Shown: in pieces, positions 47,604 to 61,000 of the stretch
Numbering within the stretch: the first letter of the stretch is position 1
Layout: each line of letters opens with the position of its first letter
NCBI GenBank assembly: GCA_021234155.1
Contig: JAJEKV010000026.1
Location: 498,001 to 562,000 of the forward strand
Direction: 5' to 3'
DNA from: Isoetes taiwanensis
Taxonomy: Eukaryota > Streptophyta > Lycopodiopsida > Isoetales > Isoetaceae
DNA: 64,000 nt
The notes under the pieces: model-generated
Database searches by the model: none
What the model was told of the DNA's origin: nothing
The model's input: only the letters and a program-made list of their open reading frames with translations
Position numbers and translations under genes: made by a program

Positions 47604-49613
47604 GGGGTTAAATTAAATTAAATTTTAAAGTAACCAATTGTTTGTTAATGATAAATTAAGGTTATTTTTGTCAAGTTTTTACACCACTTGTTATGTCAGT
47701 TACTAACATTACAAATTCTGGTAAAAAAACTTTCAGACATGGGATTTGTTATGTTATCCACTAACATAACAGAATTTGTTAAAAATATTTTCGCACCAAA
47801 GTTTGTTATGTTAGTTTTTAACATAACAAAATCTGTTAAAAAGTGTTTCACATTGCAAAACAGAAATTCAATATGTTAATGGTCACTGCATATTCCTCTT
47901 CCTGGCCTATGCTGCTATTTGTATTCAGCTGCCTATCAGCACCTTCTCTGCATTACAAAAGGCAGGCGATCAAATAGGCGATCAAATAGACCGTAGCAAG
48001 TTATGAGTCAATCAAATCAAACAGCCAATGATAGTTTTGCTGCCCATACAAAGTTTGCTGCAGTCCAAAAGTTACAAAATAAATATATTGTTAAAGAGAA
48101 AAGAACAACTAATAAATAGAAAATACAAAGAGGATATGTTAGCAGCCTTACCAAACACGACGTTAAGTGGAATAAACCATGAGTCTGAATGTCAATTACA
48201 GTTGGTCTGATTTCATTACCAAATTAAACTTTAAGGAAGGATCATCATCCTCGTTTAAAGGCTATGCTAAAACTTGACAAAAATAAAGAAAGATTCAACA
48301 ACTTAAAAAAGCAGTAACAACAACTTTGCGTAACAGCACTCAACATAAAGAGTTTGAAAAATGTTAAAAAAGAGGAGAGAAACCTCTTGGCAATTCTCAT
48401 AATACATTCTACTTATTCAATTCAGCTGGAGACCTTGGAAGCACACAAGTGCATGTGATCATTGGTTCAAACAACAGGATGGATGTAAAGAAAATCTATG
48501 TACTTTGTAATGGACTGTCACTTCTCTGCACAGGGATAGTAATCATTCTATGAACTCTTCACCGCATTTTATGAGTTGTCATCTACAAAAGAAACATTGA
48601 AGCTCAACAAGCTCTTAACATGCTGAGAATTGAGAAAAATAGTTATGTTGTAGTCGTTGAACAAGACTTGGATCTCTCTTGTTAAATATATAGTTCTGAT
48701 CTATTGCCTGCTATAAGCCAGAGCATATCATTGTCATTCCCATCTAAGGGCCTCATCTCTTATCATTGAGAACTGCAGACTTGTAGACTTGTTCAAGATT
48801 AAGTCTTATATTTAGAGGAAGTGTTAGATTAATCTGATAACAGGTCTGTTGCTACTTAGTTCCATGCACCATCTGCATGACCTGCATGTGCTCTACAATT
48901 CTGGCATCTAGAAACGGGTCACATAAACTAATGAGAAGAGAGATTCAGAGAAATCAATGAACAAATGAAATGAATTTGATGGTTGTAGACTTCAGGTCAG
49001 TTTAATGTAGGAAAGCGTATCTTAAACATTTCATAGAAGTACACATGCAAATAGTAGTGATGGTTAAAAGAAACAACAAATAGCGAAGTTGTAAAATGGT
49101 ATAAGCATCAGTTTGGGATCATTTGCAGGATCATGCCCCTTCTACTTCTCGTTTTGTCCGGATACAATGCATGATTCAAAACTCTACCATGCCAATAAAT
49201 TAGAGCTTTGTCCAATAGGCAATTTGAAAAATGTTGGGTTCTTTGTTGGTATCTACTTGGTAAAACAGTATGTCTGCATACATATGCAGCTGCAGAGAAG
49301 ACTGCTAACATGAGGAATTAGGCAGGCCACAGGAAGACAAAACGAAATACTGGTACTTCAAAATGCTGGTCTGAATGCATAAAATGGTAGCATACCAGAG
49401 AAAGCTCTGTCAATTGCCGATGGAGCCGATGGCACTGGGCGTCGATGGAGCCGCCGTAACAGCATTAAACCAGCGGCAGGGGCTTCCAATAAAATTTCGT
49501 CCAATTCTTGGAAGATTGTTAACCAATTGTTAATGTTTAACATAACAACTTGCAATGTGAAATCTGGTTAAACCCTTAATTTAGCGCTAACAAATTGTTA
49601 CAAAATAACCCCT
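47604..49613. mobile_element. 2.0-kb TIR element without obvious coding region
   Basis: The left end GGGGTTA followed by CAATTGTTTGTTA and TAAATTAAGG mirrors the right end (CCTTAATTTA, TAACAAATTG, TAACCCC). Subterminal inverted copies of GTTATGTTA / TAACATAAC occur at 47680-47880 and about 49535-49550. Interior frames are short. No clear target duplication was seen. Probably a non-autonomous DNA transposon. Confidence 0.55.
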
Positions 49614-49649
49614 CTTTTTTAAAAATTTCCTTAACAAAAAAACATGTGT

Positions 49650-52440
49650 GTTGATTGTCTTGTGTGTAAAGCCTAACAGGGATCTTAGCGGACGAGGCTT
49701 AATGGCTTGCCACCGCATGTGGGCAAGGCATGAGCTTGACACCTCTTGGGTGATGCATCATCTTCAATGAGGTTCAAGTCGAAGACGGGCAGTGGCCCTC
49801 TATCCACCTATGATGAGCATGCATGCCTCTGGAGGGGGTGATCCCCTTCCTGCCTCATCGGGGCTGGGGAGATGAAACCCAGTAGTAGCCCCATTGGCTA
49901 CGCATTCGGCAGGGTACGGTCCAGTCCTAAGACTCTTCAACTTATTCTGCAAAGTGTGCACAGGAGGGGCGGATGGAGAGGACTATCCAACAGCCATGTT
50001 CCTATGCCAGCCTAATCCACTCTCATGAATTTTGTCTGCAATGGCTTCTGGAGACCCAAGCCGTCAGTCCATACCCTGAAGTCTGAGCCTTGGGTAGGAT
50101 CTCCCATGTGATGATGATGTTGTTGATGTGCTTATACATGTATGCTATGGTGTAGCCACCCTTCGAAGTGGCTCTGTTTGCATTTAGTCATGTGCTTATG
50201 TTTATTTACACTTCTGCAACTAGGACGGTCCCGAGGGAAGACAGGATAAATGACCCGTCTATTCTTCCTCATCGATCCATTGCTAAAGGATTGGTATTAG
50301 GTGGACGGCCTCTATCAGCTTGGCTGCCAGGGGGATGAACACCGCCTTCCAATACGATGGGAGCATCATAGACGAAGTAGGGGACCTCACAATTATACAC
50401 ACATATTACAGGCGAGGGCTATGTATTCTGTGTATGTCATTATATATAAATTGTGTATATTTATAAACTATACTCATATATATAACCAATAATGTTGCTA
50501 CAGTGCACATGAACAATTTTGATGGGTATAAGTACAGTTTCATTCGATGGCATAAGACATCCACTTGCTATGTGTGGATATTCATCTTCTACTTTTGAGA
50601 GGTCTACTTTGCCTCCTCTTCCCGAGAATATCGGCTCCATTACTTGCTCTATGATGTTTAATGATATAGTAAAGATGCAAGCAAAGAGGTAGCCTCCGTG
50701 ATCCCTAGCTGGACGGAATAGCTACGAGTCGTGAGGAATTTTTCATCGAGTTCTTCCATGCAGTTATACATCTTATTTGGTTTTCAGAGCGCGGCGCCTA
50801 TGAGGTTAAAATGGTCACTGGACCACCTGCTCATGTCGAGCCCGAATGGTGATGGACTGCTTGATTCATGTATGCTATAACTCTTATATTAGCTCACTAC
50901 AAGAGAAAAGGGGTATTATATTTTTGTTGTTTTTTAAGGTGAAAATATTGTTCTGCAATTAATAGCAATAGTTATGATCAGCTGATTCTTTATTGCTGAT
51001 TATGACGTTATATCTGACGCTACATCATATTACTAGTATAGTTTGGACATCCACTTGAGTAGTCTACAAGATGCCATATATTATAAATCAATGATTGGAA
51101 GGTGCTATGCCCTTCCATAGGCACCTCCACAAATTATGGGATAGTAGATTTTGCACCGTGGTCATGACGCAAGATAGGCACCTCCATAAATTGTATAACA
51201 ATCATTTTTGCACCGTGTCCACGGTCCACAATAGTCACTCCAATAAGGTTAAAAGAGCCATTGGTCTTACAAGAGCCAATAAATACACAACCCCAACACT
51301 TGAAGACGACTAGAAGAACTAAAATGTAAGCACTAAGAGATATATAGATAGATAGCATTTTTACGTCATGTCACATTGGCAGCATCCATGAGGACAATAA
51401 TACAGAACACTTATATATTAATTTCTGAGATATAGTTACGAAACATTTCCTAATGGAGGCATCCTTGGAAGTATCTAGCTAAGACATAGTCCCTATTCTG
51501 CACAACAACACGTCCTCTATGCGCACAACAACGGACATTGTTCTCTAAGAGGCTCACTAAATGAGCCACTGCTGCCTCTTGCACTGCAGTATTACCCAAG
51601 GTCTCTGCTTGAATTCTTGTCACCACATCTTCCACCAGCAGAACATAATCTGGTGTTCTCCTTCCTTCCTTCCTTCCTTTCTTTCTCTTCTCATAAATAT
51701 CTGACATCTTATACTTCATCATTCTAGTAAAGGCAAGCTTAGGAATTAGAGGCTGGGGGCGTGTCTGCCAATGCCTGATCCCCTATAAAGCTTGGACGCC
51801 AAGAGGAACACCTTTTAACTTCTTAGGACCCTCATAATATTATCTTATATTAGGCTCCCCTTCCTTCGCCTTGCGCTTATTTCCATGTTTGTCCGTCTCC
51901 TTGGCTACATCTCTCTCAGCTTGTCTCCAAGTAGGAACAAGCCTGGCAGGCTTATTTTGGACAGATCTCTTGACGGTGGAATTCTACTTATGGTAGGGAC
52001 AAGGCCTCTTCTAAGCTTTCCACTAGCACTGGGCTTCCTACGACCATTATCAACTCTCACGGGTCTTGTATGCTGACCATCGATGATGATATCTATGACC
52101 TCAAAATGTGTCCCATCAACATCATCTTATTCCACCGTTACCCAAATCCACTTAGTTTCTTCCTTGACCTGCCCCCATCTTCTGTACTTGAAAGTGATGT
52201 AGAGAGTTTGTTTTTGAATGGAGTACCTAATTTATGTGCTCTTCTTTATTCTGCATTCGACATTCTTGCAGACTCATGCAATCTATTGGACCAACCTTCA
52301 CAGAAAATCTTGTTCAGAAATATCTCAAAAGCATTCACTGTATATATCAAGGCAAGTGGGTCTGCCTTCCAACAGTTTCTGCATCCATTCTAATCAAGAA
52401 TGGCAAATCACTATGGAAAACCTGTAGAATCTGGTTAAAT
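49650..52440. other. No recognised gene
   Basis: The stretch 49680-50400 is GC-richer than its surroundings and may be repeat-derived. A ~58-bp phrase (AGGCACCTCCA-AAATT then TTTTGCACCGTG) is repeated at about 51118 and 51176. A (CCTT)n run lies at about 51660-51680. The frame 52070-52393 is open but unrecognised. Confidence 0.45.
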
Positions 52441-52454
52441 TTTGCCTTGACATC

Positions 52455-52583
52455 GTGGAACAGGAAGGGGTCAGGCATTCTTGCCAGCCCCCTGACCTGT
52501 AGAATCTGGTCGCGCCTCAACGGTGCTCCCGTATTCTGCAGGTCAAGGGGCTGGCAAGAATGCCCTCCCCCTTCCCGTTCCAC
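52455..52583. ncRNA. MIR-like inverted repeat / hairpin precursor candidate
   Basis: Arms 52455-52505 and 52533-52583 are each 51 nt and differ at about six or seven positions; the loop is 27 nt. The best-paired part is GGCATTCTTGCCAGCCCC facing GGGGCTGGCAAGAATGCC. Length, arm identity and loop size fit a plant miRNA or siRNA precursor. A short inverted-repeat transposon is the alternative. The arms do not match a conserved miRNA that I know. Confidence 0.45.
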
Positions 52584-52799
52584 ATCACATCTTGGATGTC
52601 TTCTTCACAACCTCAACATCCTTAAATAATGCAATGAACATGTTTATATCTACGTTTACCTTAGCATACCCACATACTCCACCTTTTTTTCTCACCACAG
52701 TCAATATTTCTTGAGTTAGCTTCGTTTTTGCCAAAAAAAACTATCGTATTCTAGAGTTCGCTGAGATAGTTCACTATCTTGCTCTTCCGAGAATAGTAT

Positions 52800-53375
52800 T
52801 CATAATGCCAACCACACCCTATTCTTTCTGAATTGCACCGGTGTCTGACCTTCAAAGAGTAAAGAACCAATATCATAGTGTAAAGGATGGAACACGCTCG
52901 TTGTAGAGCTCAATGGCTCCAGGTCCTGCACATCGAAAATACAAAGCCCTAAGAACAAATAAATATCAATCAAATTACTACAAATTACAGTAAAGAAACG
53001 AAAGACAATAAATTTATCCACAATTAGATTGCACCTTAAAAAACATTTGGTGAGATTTGATCTTCTCTTTTGCCATATCAGATGGTGTGTATACATTTTT
53101 AACTAGAATACAGATTTCCTTTTTACACTCAAAGCCGACCACTATAGCCCTCCAATGCACAAAAACATCATTCCTCCTACTTTGTTTGATCCGGAAATCA
53201 CCCCATACATCAGGCTTGAAAGTAATGAAGCTACCAATGAAAACGTTGAAGCATCCCCAATTGTTTTCAATTGTGATTGAACTAATTGCCATCTGATGGC
53301 AAACAAAAAAAAAAAGAGGTTAAGAAAATATCAAATGATCACAGAGCTTGTGAAGAATACCTGGGCGCAGAGCAT
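52800..53375 (-). CDS. Small three-exon gene, unknown function
   Basis: ATG at 53375 begins a 15-nt exon (MLCAQ, donor CAG|GTATTC), followed by exon 53035-53292 (ITIENNWGCFNVFIGSFI, then WRAIVVGFECKKEICILVKN) and exon 52800-52925 (DLEPLSSTTSVFHPLHYDIG to RVWLAL-stop). All joins are in phase 0, giving about 132 residues. A TATA-like TTTAAAAAC lies about 55 bp upstream of the ATG. The protein is compact with mixed hydrophobic strands and no signal peptide. I do not recognise a family. It could be a small host gene or part of a transposon. Confidence 0.4.
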
Positions 53376-54182
53376 GGAGAAGATGTGAATGGCGCTAAAA
53401 AAAAGCGCGAGAGAGGGAGACCGAGTTTTTAAAGTCAGGGGAAGATACAAAAGTTTTGGCTATACATCACGGTGGGATAGAGTTGCAATAATCCCCCAAT
53501 CCACCAACCCTGATACTAAAAAGGGTTTGGATCTGCCAAACCTGCAGATGGATGACATTTGAAAAATAGTTCTAGCCCTAGCTAAAAAAAGTCCTGGCTA
53601 GAGGTAGAGGAGTTTGATGTTTGGTAGCAGCTTCTAGCCTCATTTTCCATGTTTTTGAAGCTTATCCACTTGAATAAAAAAACACCATTAAATTCCCTGG
53701 ATAGATGAAAGTGCGAGAATCCATGAATAAAGAACCCTAGCTAGCGACGTGCATCTTCCTCTTCCACGGAGTCATGATAATCCACATTTGGTTTTACACC
53801 ATCTTCATCAATGTAGATCCTCAAAACTTGCAGCATTGTCAATATTTTCAAAAGAAAAATCACTTACAGTTTCATCCGAATCAGAGATGAATCTGTGGAA
53901 GCATCCTCCTCACATCCCTGAAACATGTCAAACTCCAGATCCATTGGGTGAATGCATGCATGGGGTGGAAGCGCAAGAGAGGGAAAACGATTCAAAGATG
54001 TAGGGTATGGCTCAAGAATTTCTAATGCCATTAAAAAATAGGAAGGGTTTCCATATAAATTCAAATTTTGAATTTTGAATTCTAGGGTGACGTGCAACTA
54101 CTTGATGGACGTGCCACCTGAATGGATGACGTCCATCTTGATAAGCGGGATCCATAAAGGCTGACACATAAGGATAGTCTAA

Positions 54183-54230
54183 ATTTAATTTAATTTAATT
54201 TAATTTAATTTAATTTAATTTAATTTAATT
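54183..54230. repeat. (TTAAT)n microsatellite, 3' tail of the adjacent LINE
   Basis: About nine pentanucleotide units sit exactly at the downstream end of the minus-strand LINE, where a tail is expected. Confidence 0.85.
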
Positions 54231-57200
54231 GATCAAGCCATTTTAAGCCCCCGGGCCTCTATGGCAAACAGATACATACATAATATAATCATGGAATATA
54301 TATAGGCACTCAATCCGAAGCGCCTGAGATATCAAAATCTTCCATGAGGTTAAACAAGCCTATAATATCTGTATGCTCCATCCAAACATCCCTAAGATAT
54401 GTACTCAATTTATGGGCTGACATATCTAATAGTTCTCTTAGAGTCTGACCCTGTATGCCATATCTATCTCTGATGTTCTCGTATGCTGAACATTAAAAAA
54501 AAACATGTTTTTCTATTTCAATTTCAAGGTCTAGACATCCTAAACAAAATCTCTCATTACGAGGTGTACCGTTCCACCTACCTGTTGCAATGTGTAGGTG
54601 GTGTGATGATAACCGCAATTGAGAAATCAATATGCGGTTTTTTCTGCTGATATTGGAAAGCAGATAATCTTGTTCTTCATATGTGTCCAACTTATTGATG
54701 TCATCAAGATAAAACCTTTTCTTAACATCCTTGTCAGGTTCGAGCCTCCACATTTCCTTTACCACAGATGCTTTAACCTCCATATAAACTTCCTTATATT
54801 TATGTGACGTCGGCCAATTATCTTGTCCAAGCCATTTAGCACACCATTTTTTCACTTCACAATACCAACCTTTTTCCTTGGATTGTTCAAGGGCTAGGCG
54901 AGGAAATCTTTCCTCATCCATTGCCATAACCCTGTTTACGTACGCCATCGTTCTGCACAATGCTTCAACCTCTACGGGCAGCATACCTGTCTCCGCTAAC
55001 ATCATGCAATATGGTGTTTGTGGCTTTGCACCAAGCTCACTCAATAAGAAACGTTTCTGCACATTTTCAATGACATTCCAGCATTTCCGGGATAATCCAG
55101 GCCCCCAAACTGGGCTACCATACAAGATGATTGGTTTCACTTGAACTCCAAAAAGCAATCTTCTTAATTTCCAATGTTCAAAATTATTGAGCCTGCATTG
55201 ATGTATCATACCATAAAAGGCCCGCAATCCTCCCGAAGCACGTTTTTGGGCAGCCCTAGTCCACCTGTAATTGCATGTCATATCAATTCCAAGGTATTTA
55301 TATTTTGTTACATTTTGTAAGGGGATACCACCCACAGTAAATGTAGTGCAATCCTTGCCACCAAACACCATGATTTTCGACTTGTTTACATTAATCTGCA
55401 TTTGCTTCAATGTGCAAAAGGACTCAAGCACGTCTAGGTGTCTCTGTAGCCCGCCTGCATCCCTAGATATCAACACTATATCATCTGCAAACATTAGCCA
55501 TTGCAGTACATACTTGCCAAGCCTTGCTCCCAAGCCACTTAATCTCGTCATCCAACATTCAAGCTCATCAATGAGTAGCCCAAAAAGAGTAGGAGAGCAG
55601 GGGCAGCCCTGTTTAACTCCAATTGTGTTTTTTATTTGATCAGATCCTGAAAAAGGAAAAGAGAGCTCAACTAGAACTTCATTATAAAGACATGCAACTG
55701 CTTTTCTCAATTCTACAGGAACTTGCAACCACTCAAGTCTTTCAGCAAGATGTGTACGATTCACTCTATCAAAGGCTTTGGTTAAATCTATAAATGCCAA
55801 AAACCTCTTATTACCTGCACCCTTCGCTTCTTCCGTGATCACTCTCAAAGTGACTAGATGGTCCAGAGTAGAGTGATTCATACGAAACCTTGCTTGCCCT
55901 GGTGATCTTATATTCTGCTTATCCGCCCAGCAAGAAATCTTATGCTCAAGCATTGAGGCAAAAAGTTTAGCAAATGTATTACTCACAAGAATGGTTCTAT
56001 AGTTTCTTATGTCGTCTTTATCACCAGTCTTGTGCACTGGCACAACTCTATTTAGACACCATTCTGTAGGAAAATACCCTTTCAAAAGTGCTTCATTACA
56101 TAAATCAGCCAAAATGCTATAGAGCTCATCTCCTCCCCATTTAAAAAGCTCAATTGATATACCCTGTGAATCACATGTGCGCCCATTTTTCATTTTTTTA
56201 AGGGCTCTTTGTACATCTTCAAATCTGAATATGGGTATAGCTTCTCCCGCACAATCAAGACCACCTATATCTATTGTTCTATATAACTCTGAAACCAGGG
56301 AAAGAAGATCATTTTTTGTTATATCACCAATTTCTGTCCTATTAGATGACCTGTTCCAAAAACGCTTTGGATCCCTATCCACTTCTTGCATCATTTTTTC
56401 CTGGTGCTCGCGGTTCCAATCTCTCTTTTTTTGCTTGACCAAATTCTTATATTGTTTATAAACCAGAGGATCCGTGGATTTCATGCACTCCTTTTTTGCC
56501 TTAAGGCAATTCGCATCAAACCATTTATTATGGCTTCTCCTCCTAGTAGTGATGTAGCCAAAGACATCCCCAGCTGTACTGACTATGGCACTTATCAATC
56601 TGCTGCTTTTCTCTTCCAAGTATTTCTGTAAACGTATCTCCTCTAGTTTGGGTGCCAATGCATTTCCATACTTATCTGCCAGTTTATAAACAAGTTTTAC
56701 TTTTGGGGGAGGAGATAGAGCAGCTGTGCATTTCACAATGTTAGCATTCAAGCGAAACATAAAAGGAATATGATCCGAATCTGGATTTCTTTCTAGAAAT
56801 GTGAAATCTGTTACATACCCAATTGCCTCTGGATCTCCAAGCAGAAGATCAATAGTACTACGTCCATTAGGTTGGGTGCAAGTAAAACAGTTTGTGCCTG
56901 GAAATCTCGCAAGACCATTGAATACAATAAAGTTAAAGGATTCACATAAAGCAAGAACATGTGCACCCATCTTATTCTTCACAGTGTCTGGCGACTGGCG
57001 TGGCCAACAAAACATGTCATCTGAATGTTCATTCAACCATAAAATGTTTCCTTCATCTGAAAGCAATGATGCTTGTCTATTACCAATTCTTCCATTCAAG
57101 TCTCCAGTTATAAACACCTTTCCATCTTGTCTGTATTTTGATATGTCTTCTGCAAGATACATAAGAGGATCTTCTGCACTCAATCCATTAGTGCCATATA

Positions 57201-57790
57201 TAGATGCCGGATATGGATCTAAAGGAGCAAAATACACAATAGCTATGTAAATCACAGTCTTACCTGAAGATATTTTCAGCCAGATGTACTGAGAGAATTT
57301 GTCTTTGAATTACTGATATTCTTTCGAATGTAGCATACAATACCACCCCAACCTCGTCTACTGCTACCTTGGACGTTCCACACTGAATCTAGCAAAACAA
57401 ATCCTGGTATATCCAAGACTCTATTGGTTTCATGTTCCCAGGTTTCAATGAAAGCAAGCACATCATGTTCAGAAAACATCTGCAAGTTGCTGATTATTGT
57501 ATTCTCGCTCAAACCATATACATTCCAAACAAGAAAGCGGAGGGCCTCGCATCCCTATGCATCTCGGTGTCTAATCACCAATTTATTATTCACAATATAG
57601 GCATTTTTACCTTCCTCTTTCAATTTTCGTACCTCTTCTAACAACATTTTGCGTTCTTTCTGTTGCTGCAGAGTAAGATCATCATTGAGCCATATTTTAT
57701 GACCTTTGAGATGGCTTCTGTGTTGCATAACACGTGTTCTTGTTTCTACATTCCCAAATTTCAGCAAAATATAAAATAATATTGCAAAAA
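54231..57790 (-). mobile_element. LINE retrotransposon, 5'-truncated, nearly complete ORF2
   Basis: Minus strand. The ORF1 C terminus is present (57767-57555; HLKGHKIWLNDDLTLQQQ). It ends in TAG, after which the endonuclease domain continues in the same frame (RFLVWNVYGLSENTII, AFIETWE, GGIVCYIRKN). One frameshift near 57300 leads into a 920-codon frame: endonuclease (FITGDLNGRIG, NPDSDHIPFMF), then reverse transcriptase (FLAFIDLTKAFDRVN, GVKQGCPCSPTLFGLLI, catalytic LMFADDIVLIS). A C-terminal knuckle follows (FCLGC, H, and C after a premature TAA at 54493). The frame past that stop runs to TGA at 54310. Almost all catalytic residues remain, so this is a young copy. Confidence 0.9.
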
Positions 57791-58029
57791 CCCTTCCTAT
57801 TTTATGTGGAAACCTTCTTATTTTTTAAAGAAGAAATTCAGAAAGGTTTCCTTGGAAAAATAAGAAGAATTTGCATGGGGTTTTAAGAAAGTTTTCCGTG
57901 GGAAATTGAAAGGGTCTCCAAACAGAAAATTTTCCAAACGTGATTATTATTCGATGGAAATGCATTTTTCATGCCATGCATTTTTATTGTGTCTTATCTA
58001 GTATATGGTTCATGTCTGATCTCTTGGCA

Positions 58030-61000
58030 ATGCAAGCTATGAGCATAATGGCTGGCCGCGCTATGGTGGGTCTTCACCGTAGGCCCCTTATCACAGCTAC
58101 CCTACTTGCACCAGCTTTTAGATTGGCCTTGCCTTTATGTAAATCGCACATCCATTACAATCCCTTTAATTCTGTCAAGTCCTCGTCTCATGGGAGGCGC
58201 AAGTTCTGCGAAGGTAGTTTTCAGTATGTAGGTTTTTCTATTTCTGATTGATTATTTAAATTTAATGGTTGCCGCAGGTTCAATCAGGATTCATGCTAGT
58301 GCCAGCACAGAGGTTTCCCAGTCTTCAAATCGTGAAGTTATGGTTCAACATTTGCTTCTCAAAGAAGATCAATTGGATTTAGCTCTTGATTTAGAAAGAA
58401 AGATCAATGAAGGTACTTGATGTAATTCCTTTGCAAATGAAGAAACTGCACAGTTGGATTAAATATTGTCTGAGCACGTGATCTATTTAAAGTTTAAGTT
58501 CCAATACTCTTGTCCTTCTTTCAATTAGTGAACACCCATTAGATGATTGAGATAATATGATAACAATTCATAATTTCTTATTTTTATTTGATTTTCTTGC
58601 ATCTTACATTATGTTTGGAGAAGTATGCTTACGAATTTATGCAACTACCTTTTGTACTTTTGGATCCACATCTTTCAATTTTCTGGCATATGGTGTACAG
58701 AAAATGCAGATTTAAGTGACTTGGCAACAGAATACTCAATCTGCTCATCAAAAGGTGATGGAGGGATGCTTGGTTGGATTGCTAAAGGGAAAACGGTAAG
58801 TTAATCTTAGTGCTACTTAACTCCTATTGCTTTCCCTTTTCCCTCTCAAAACCATGAGCATAGAGACAATGAGGATGTGTAATATAATGACATATTCCAC
58901 ATGTACTGTCTCCAAATAATGAACAAGGCTCATTTCTTCTCTTTTTTATTTCCAAGAAATCATTCACACATTTTGACACCAGAAGGGATAAATTAAGTAG
59001 CAGGAGGCAAGTCCTTGAGTTTCAAAATAAGACAAGTACTACCTTGGATCCATTGCTCTGTATCTTTGGCAATTGAGAAGGAAGAGATAAGGACCAAAAG
59101 CATGGGGTTGATTCCATTGTTTATCAGAGAACCTTTTTCCATTATTTCAAATCAGAGAACCTTTTTGTAAGGTATGGAACACAGGAATGATCAGAATCCA
59201 GCAAGTCATTCATGCAAAGATTGAGGATTTAAACCTTATTTATTTCTAAAATGCAATGCTCAATGATTGTCTATTTGGAGATAATCGCTGGACTAGTATT
59301 CTATATATTTATATGCAGACACTGGTCTCCAAAAGCAACTTCTGGCTTTTAAGAGGTTCTTAAAGTTATGACTTTTATAATTGAGGCCTTTAACCTATTG
59401 AGCACTGGTGCCAATGTAAAGGAGGGAGTTATATTAAAGGCTTTTCTATCTTGTAGTTTCTAGTTGTACTTCTAGTATAAGACTTTGGCCTCAGTTTAAG
59501 TTTAATAGATGAGATTAAATGGAACAGATGCTACTGTGTTACATGAATTACATATCAAGAACTTTCTGGCAATACACCTGAATTTATCCTGTTGATTCCA
59601 GTTTCACCATCTGTAGGTTCCAGAATTTGAAGAAGCAGCATTTACTGCACCTTTGAACAAAGTAGTGCGCATTAAAACGACGTTTGGATGGCATCTGTTG
59701 CAGGTCTTATCAGAAAGGTACAACAAACATTTTTCCTTCTTGAGAGATGGGAATGTGTCCAATAGATCAAATGTTTTCCTTCTTGAGTGGATTTTAGCAA
59801 AAAGATGGCTAAGCAATTTCAGAGCTTCAAAATATCAGGAAATGGAGTATGATATGTACATCTTGCAGTGATATTCATCATATAGCTTGCACTGAATTTG
59901 ATGGCTTCTTTTGTATGTTCATTGAGTGTAATCACAAAAGCTTTCATTATCCAACACAATAATGCTTAGTTTAAATTAAGATTCAGTGAACTTGGAACGG
60001 AAATTATGTGGAACAAGAATGTTGGTTCTGCAAATGAACCATTGCCATCATAAGTGCATTTTTTGAGTGAAACTTTGTGTCCTTTTCTCTTTCTAGTGCT
60101 AGTTGCATTCATAGCTGCAAACGAAGTTATTCATTCTATCCTCTTCCTAGTTGACTACTTTAGTTCAGTTGTTGCGGATGAAAATTACGTAATTAATTTG
60201 CACTAAATGCACGGATTCTAGAGAAAGTGTTCTTGCTGATATTCAACCAGAAGAGCTATTTCGGCGGTTACAAGATGCAAATTTTCTTTCCCAATCACAG
60301 CTTATGGATGTTCGTGAGCCTGACGAAATGTAAGTGAATTTGCTTTAATATGTTCCTTACTTGCCTATGTGTTATGCATACTGTGTTCTTATACTGTAGC
60401 TATGTGATTTGAATGTTTGCGCTAGATGTCATTGCAGCTGATAGTGGTTGTACAATATTTAGGACTGCAGCTGTTCCCTCTGCCTTTGCCAAGAACTTGT
60501 GCTTTTTTTCAGCACCCATGCTCCTTCCACATAACCATTTTATATAAACATCTTGTCATGTGGTCATGTCATGTGTACAGTATTTGATGCTTTTCATTTC
60601 AGATCTAGGGCGGCCATTCAGGGTTTCCAACCATATCCTTTGAGTCAGTTTGGTCAGTGGGCACCAAATATAACAGAGACACTTGATCCAGCAAAGGAAA
60701 CATACGTATTAGTAAGTATCATGAATCCATTTTGCTAACCTAAGAGTTCACATTAGATATCTCAAGTAGATGATAGAGATCACCAGTACTCTGCCTCATT
60801 TTCTTCCAAGCAGGAAGCTTGAGATTTAGCTTACTTTGGCTTTAATTTATGAGGGTACTTCCTCCAACAATTGATCCAATAACCTTTAGTTTGGTTTTCA
60901 TTTGTTTAAAGATATGTATAACACCTTGGAAGTTGCAGGTGCCATTTGCATGTAGCTAAAGCTATCTAGTCTTAACACCACCTTTCTCATAATAAACACA

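Noticed and set aside
49680-50400. LTR retrotransposon
   Set aside because: No paired long terminal repeats, primer-binding site, protease, integrase or RT motif was found.
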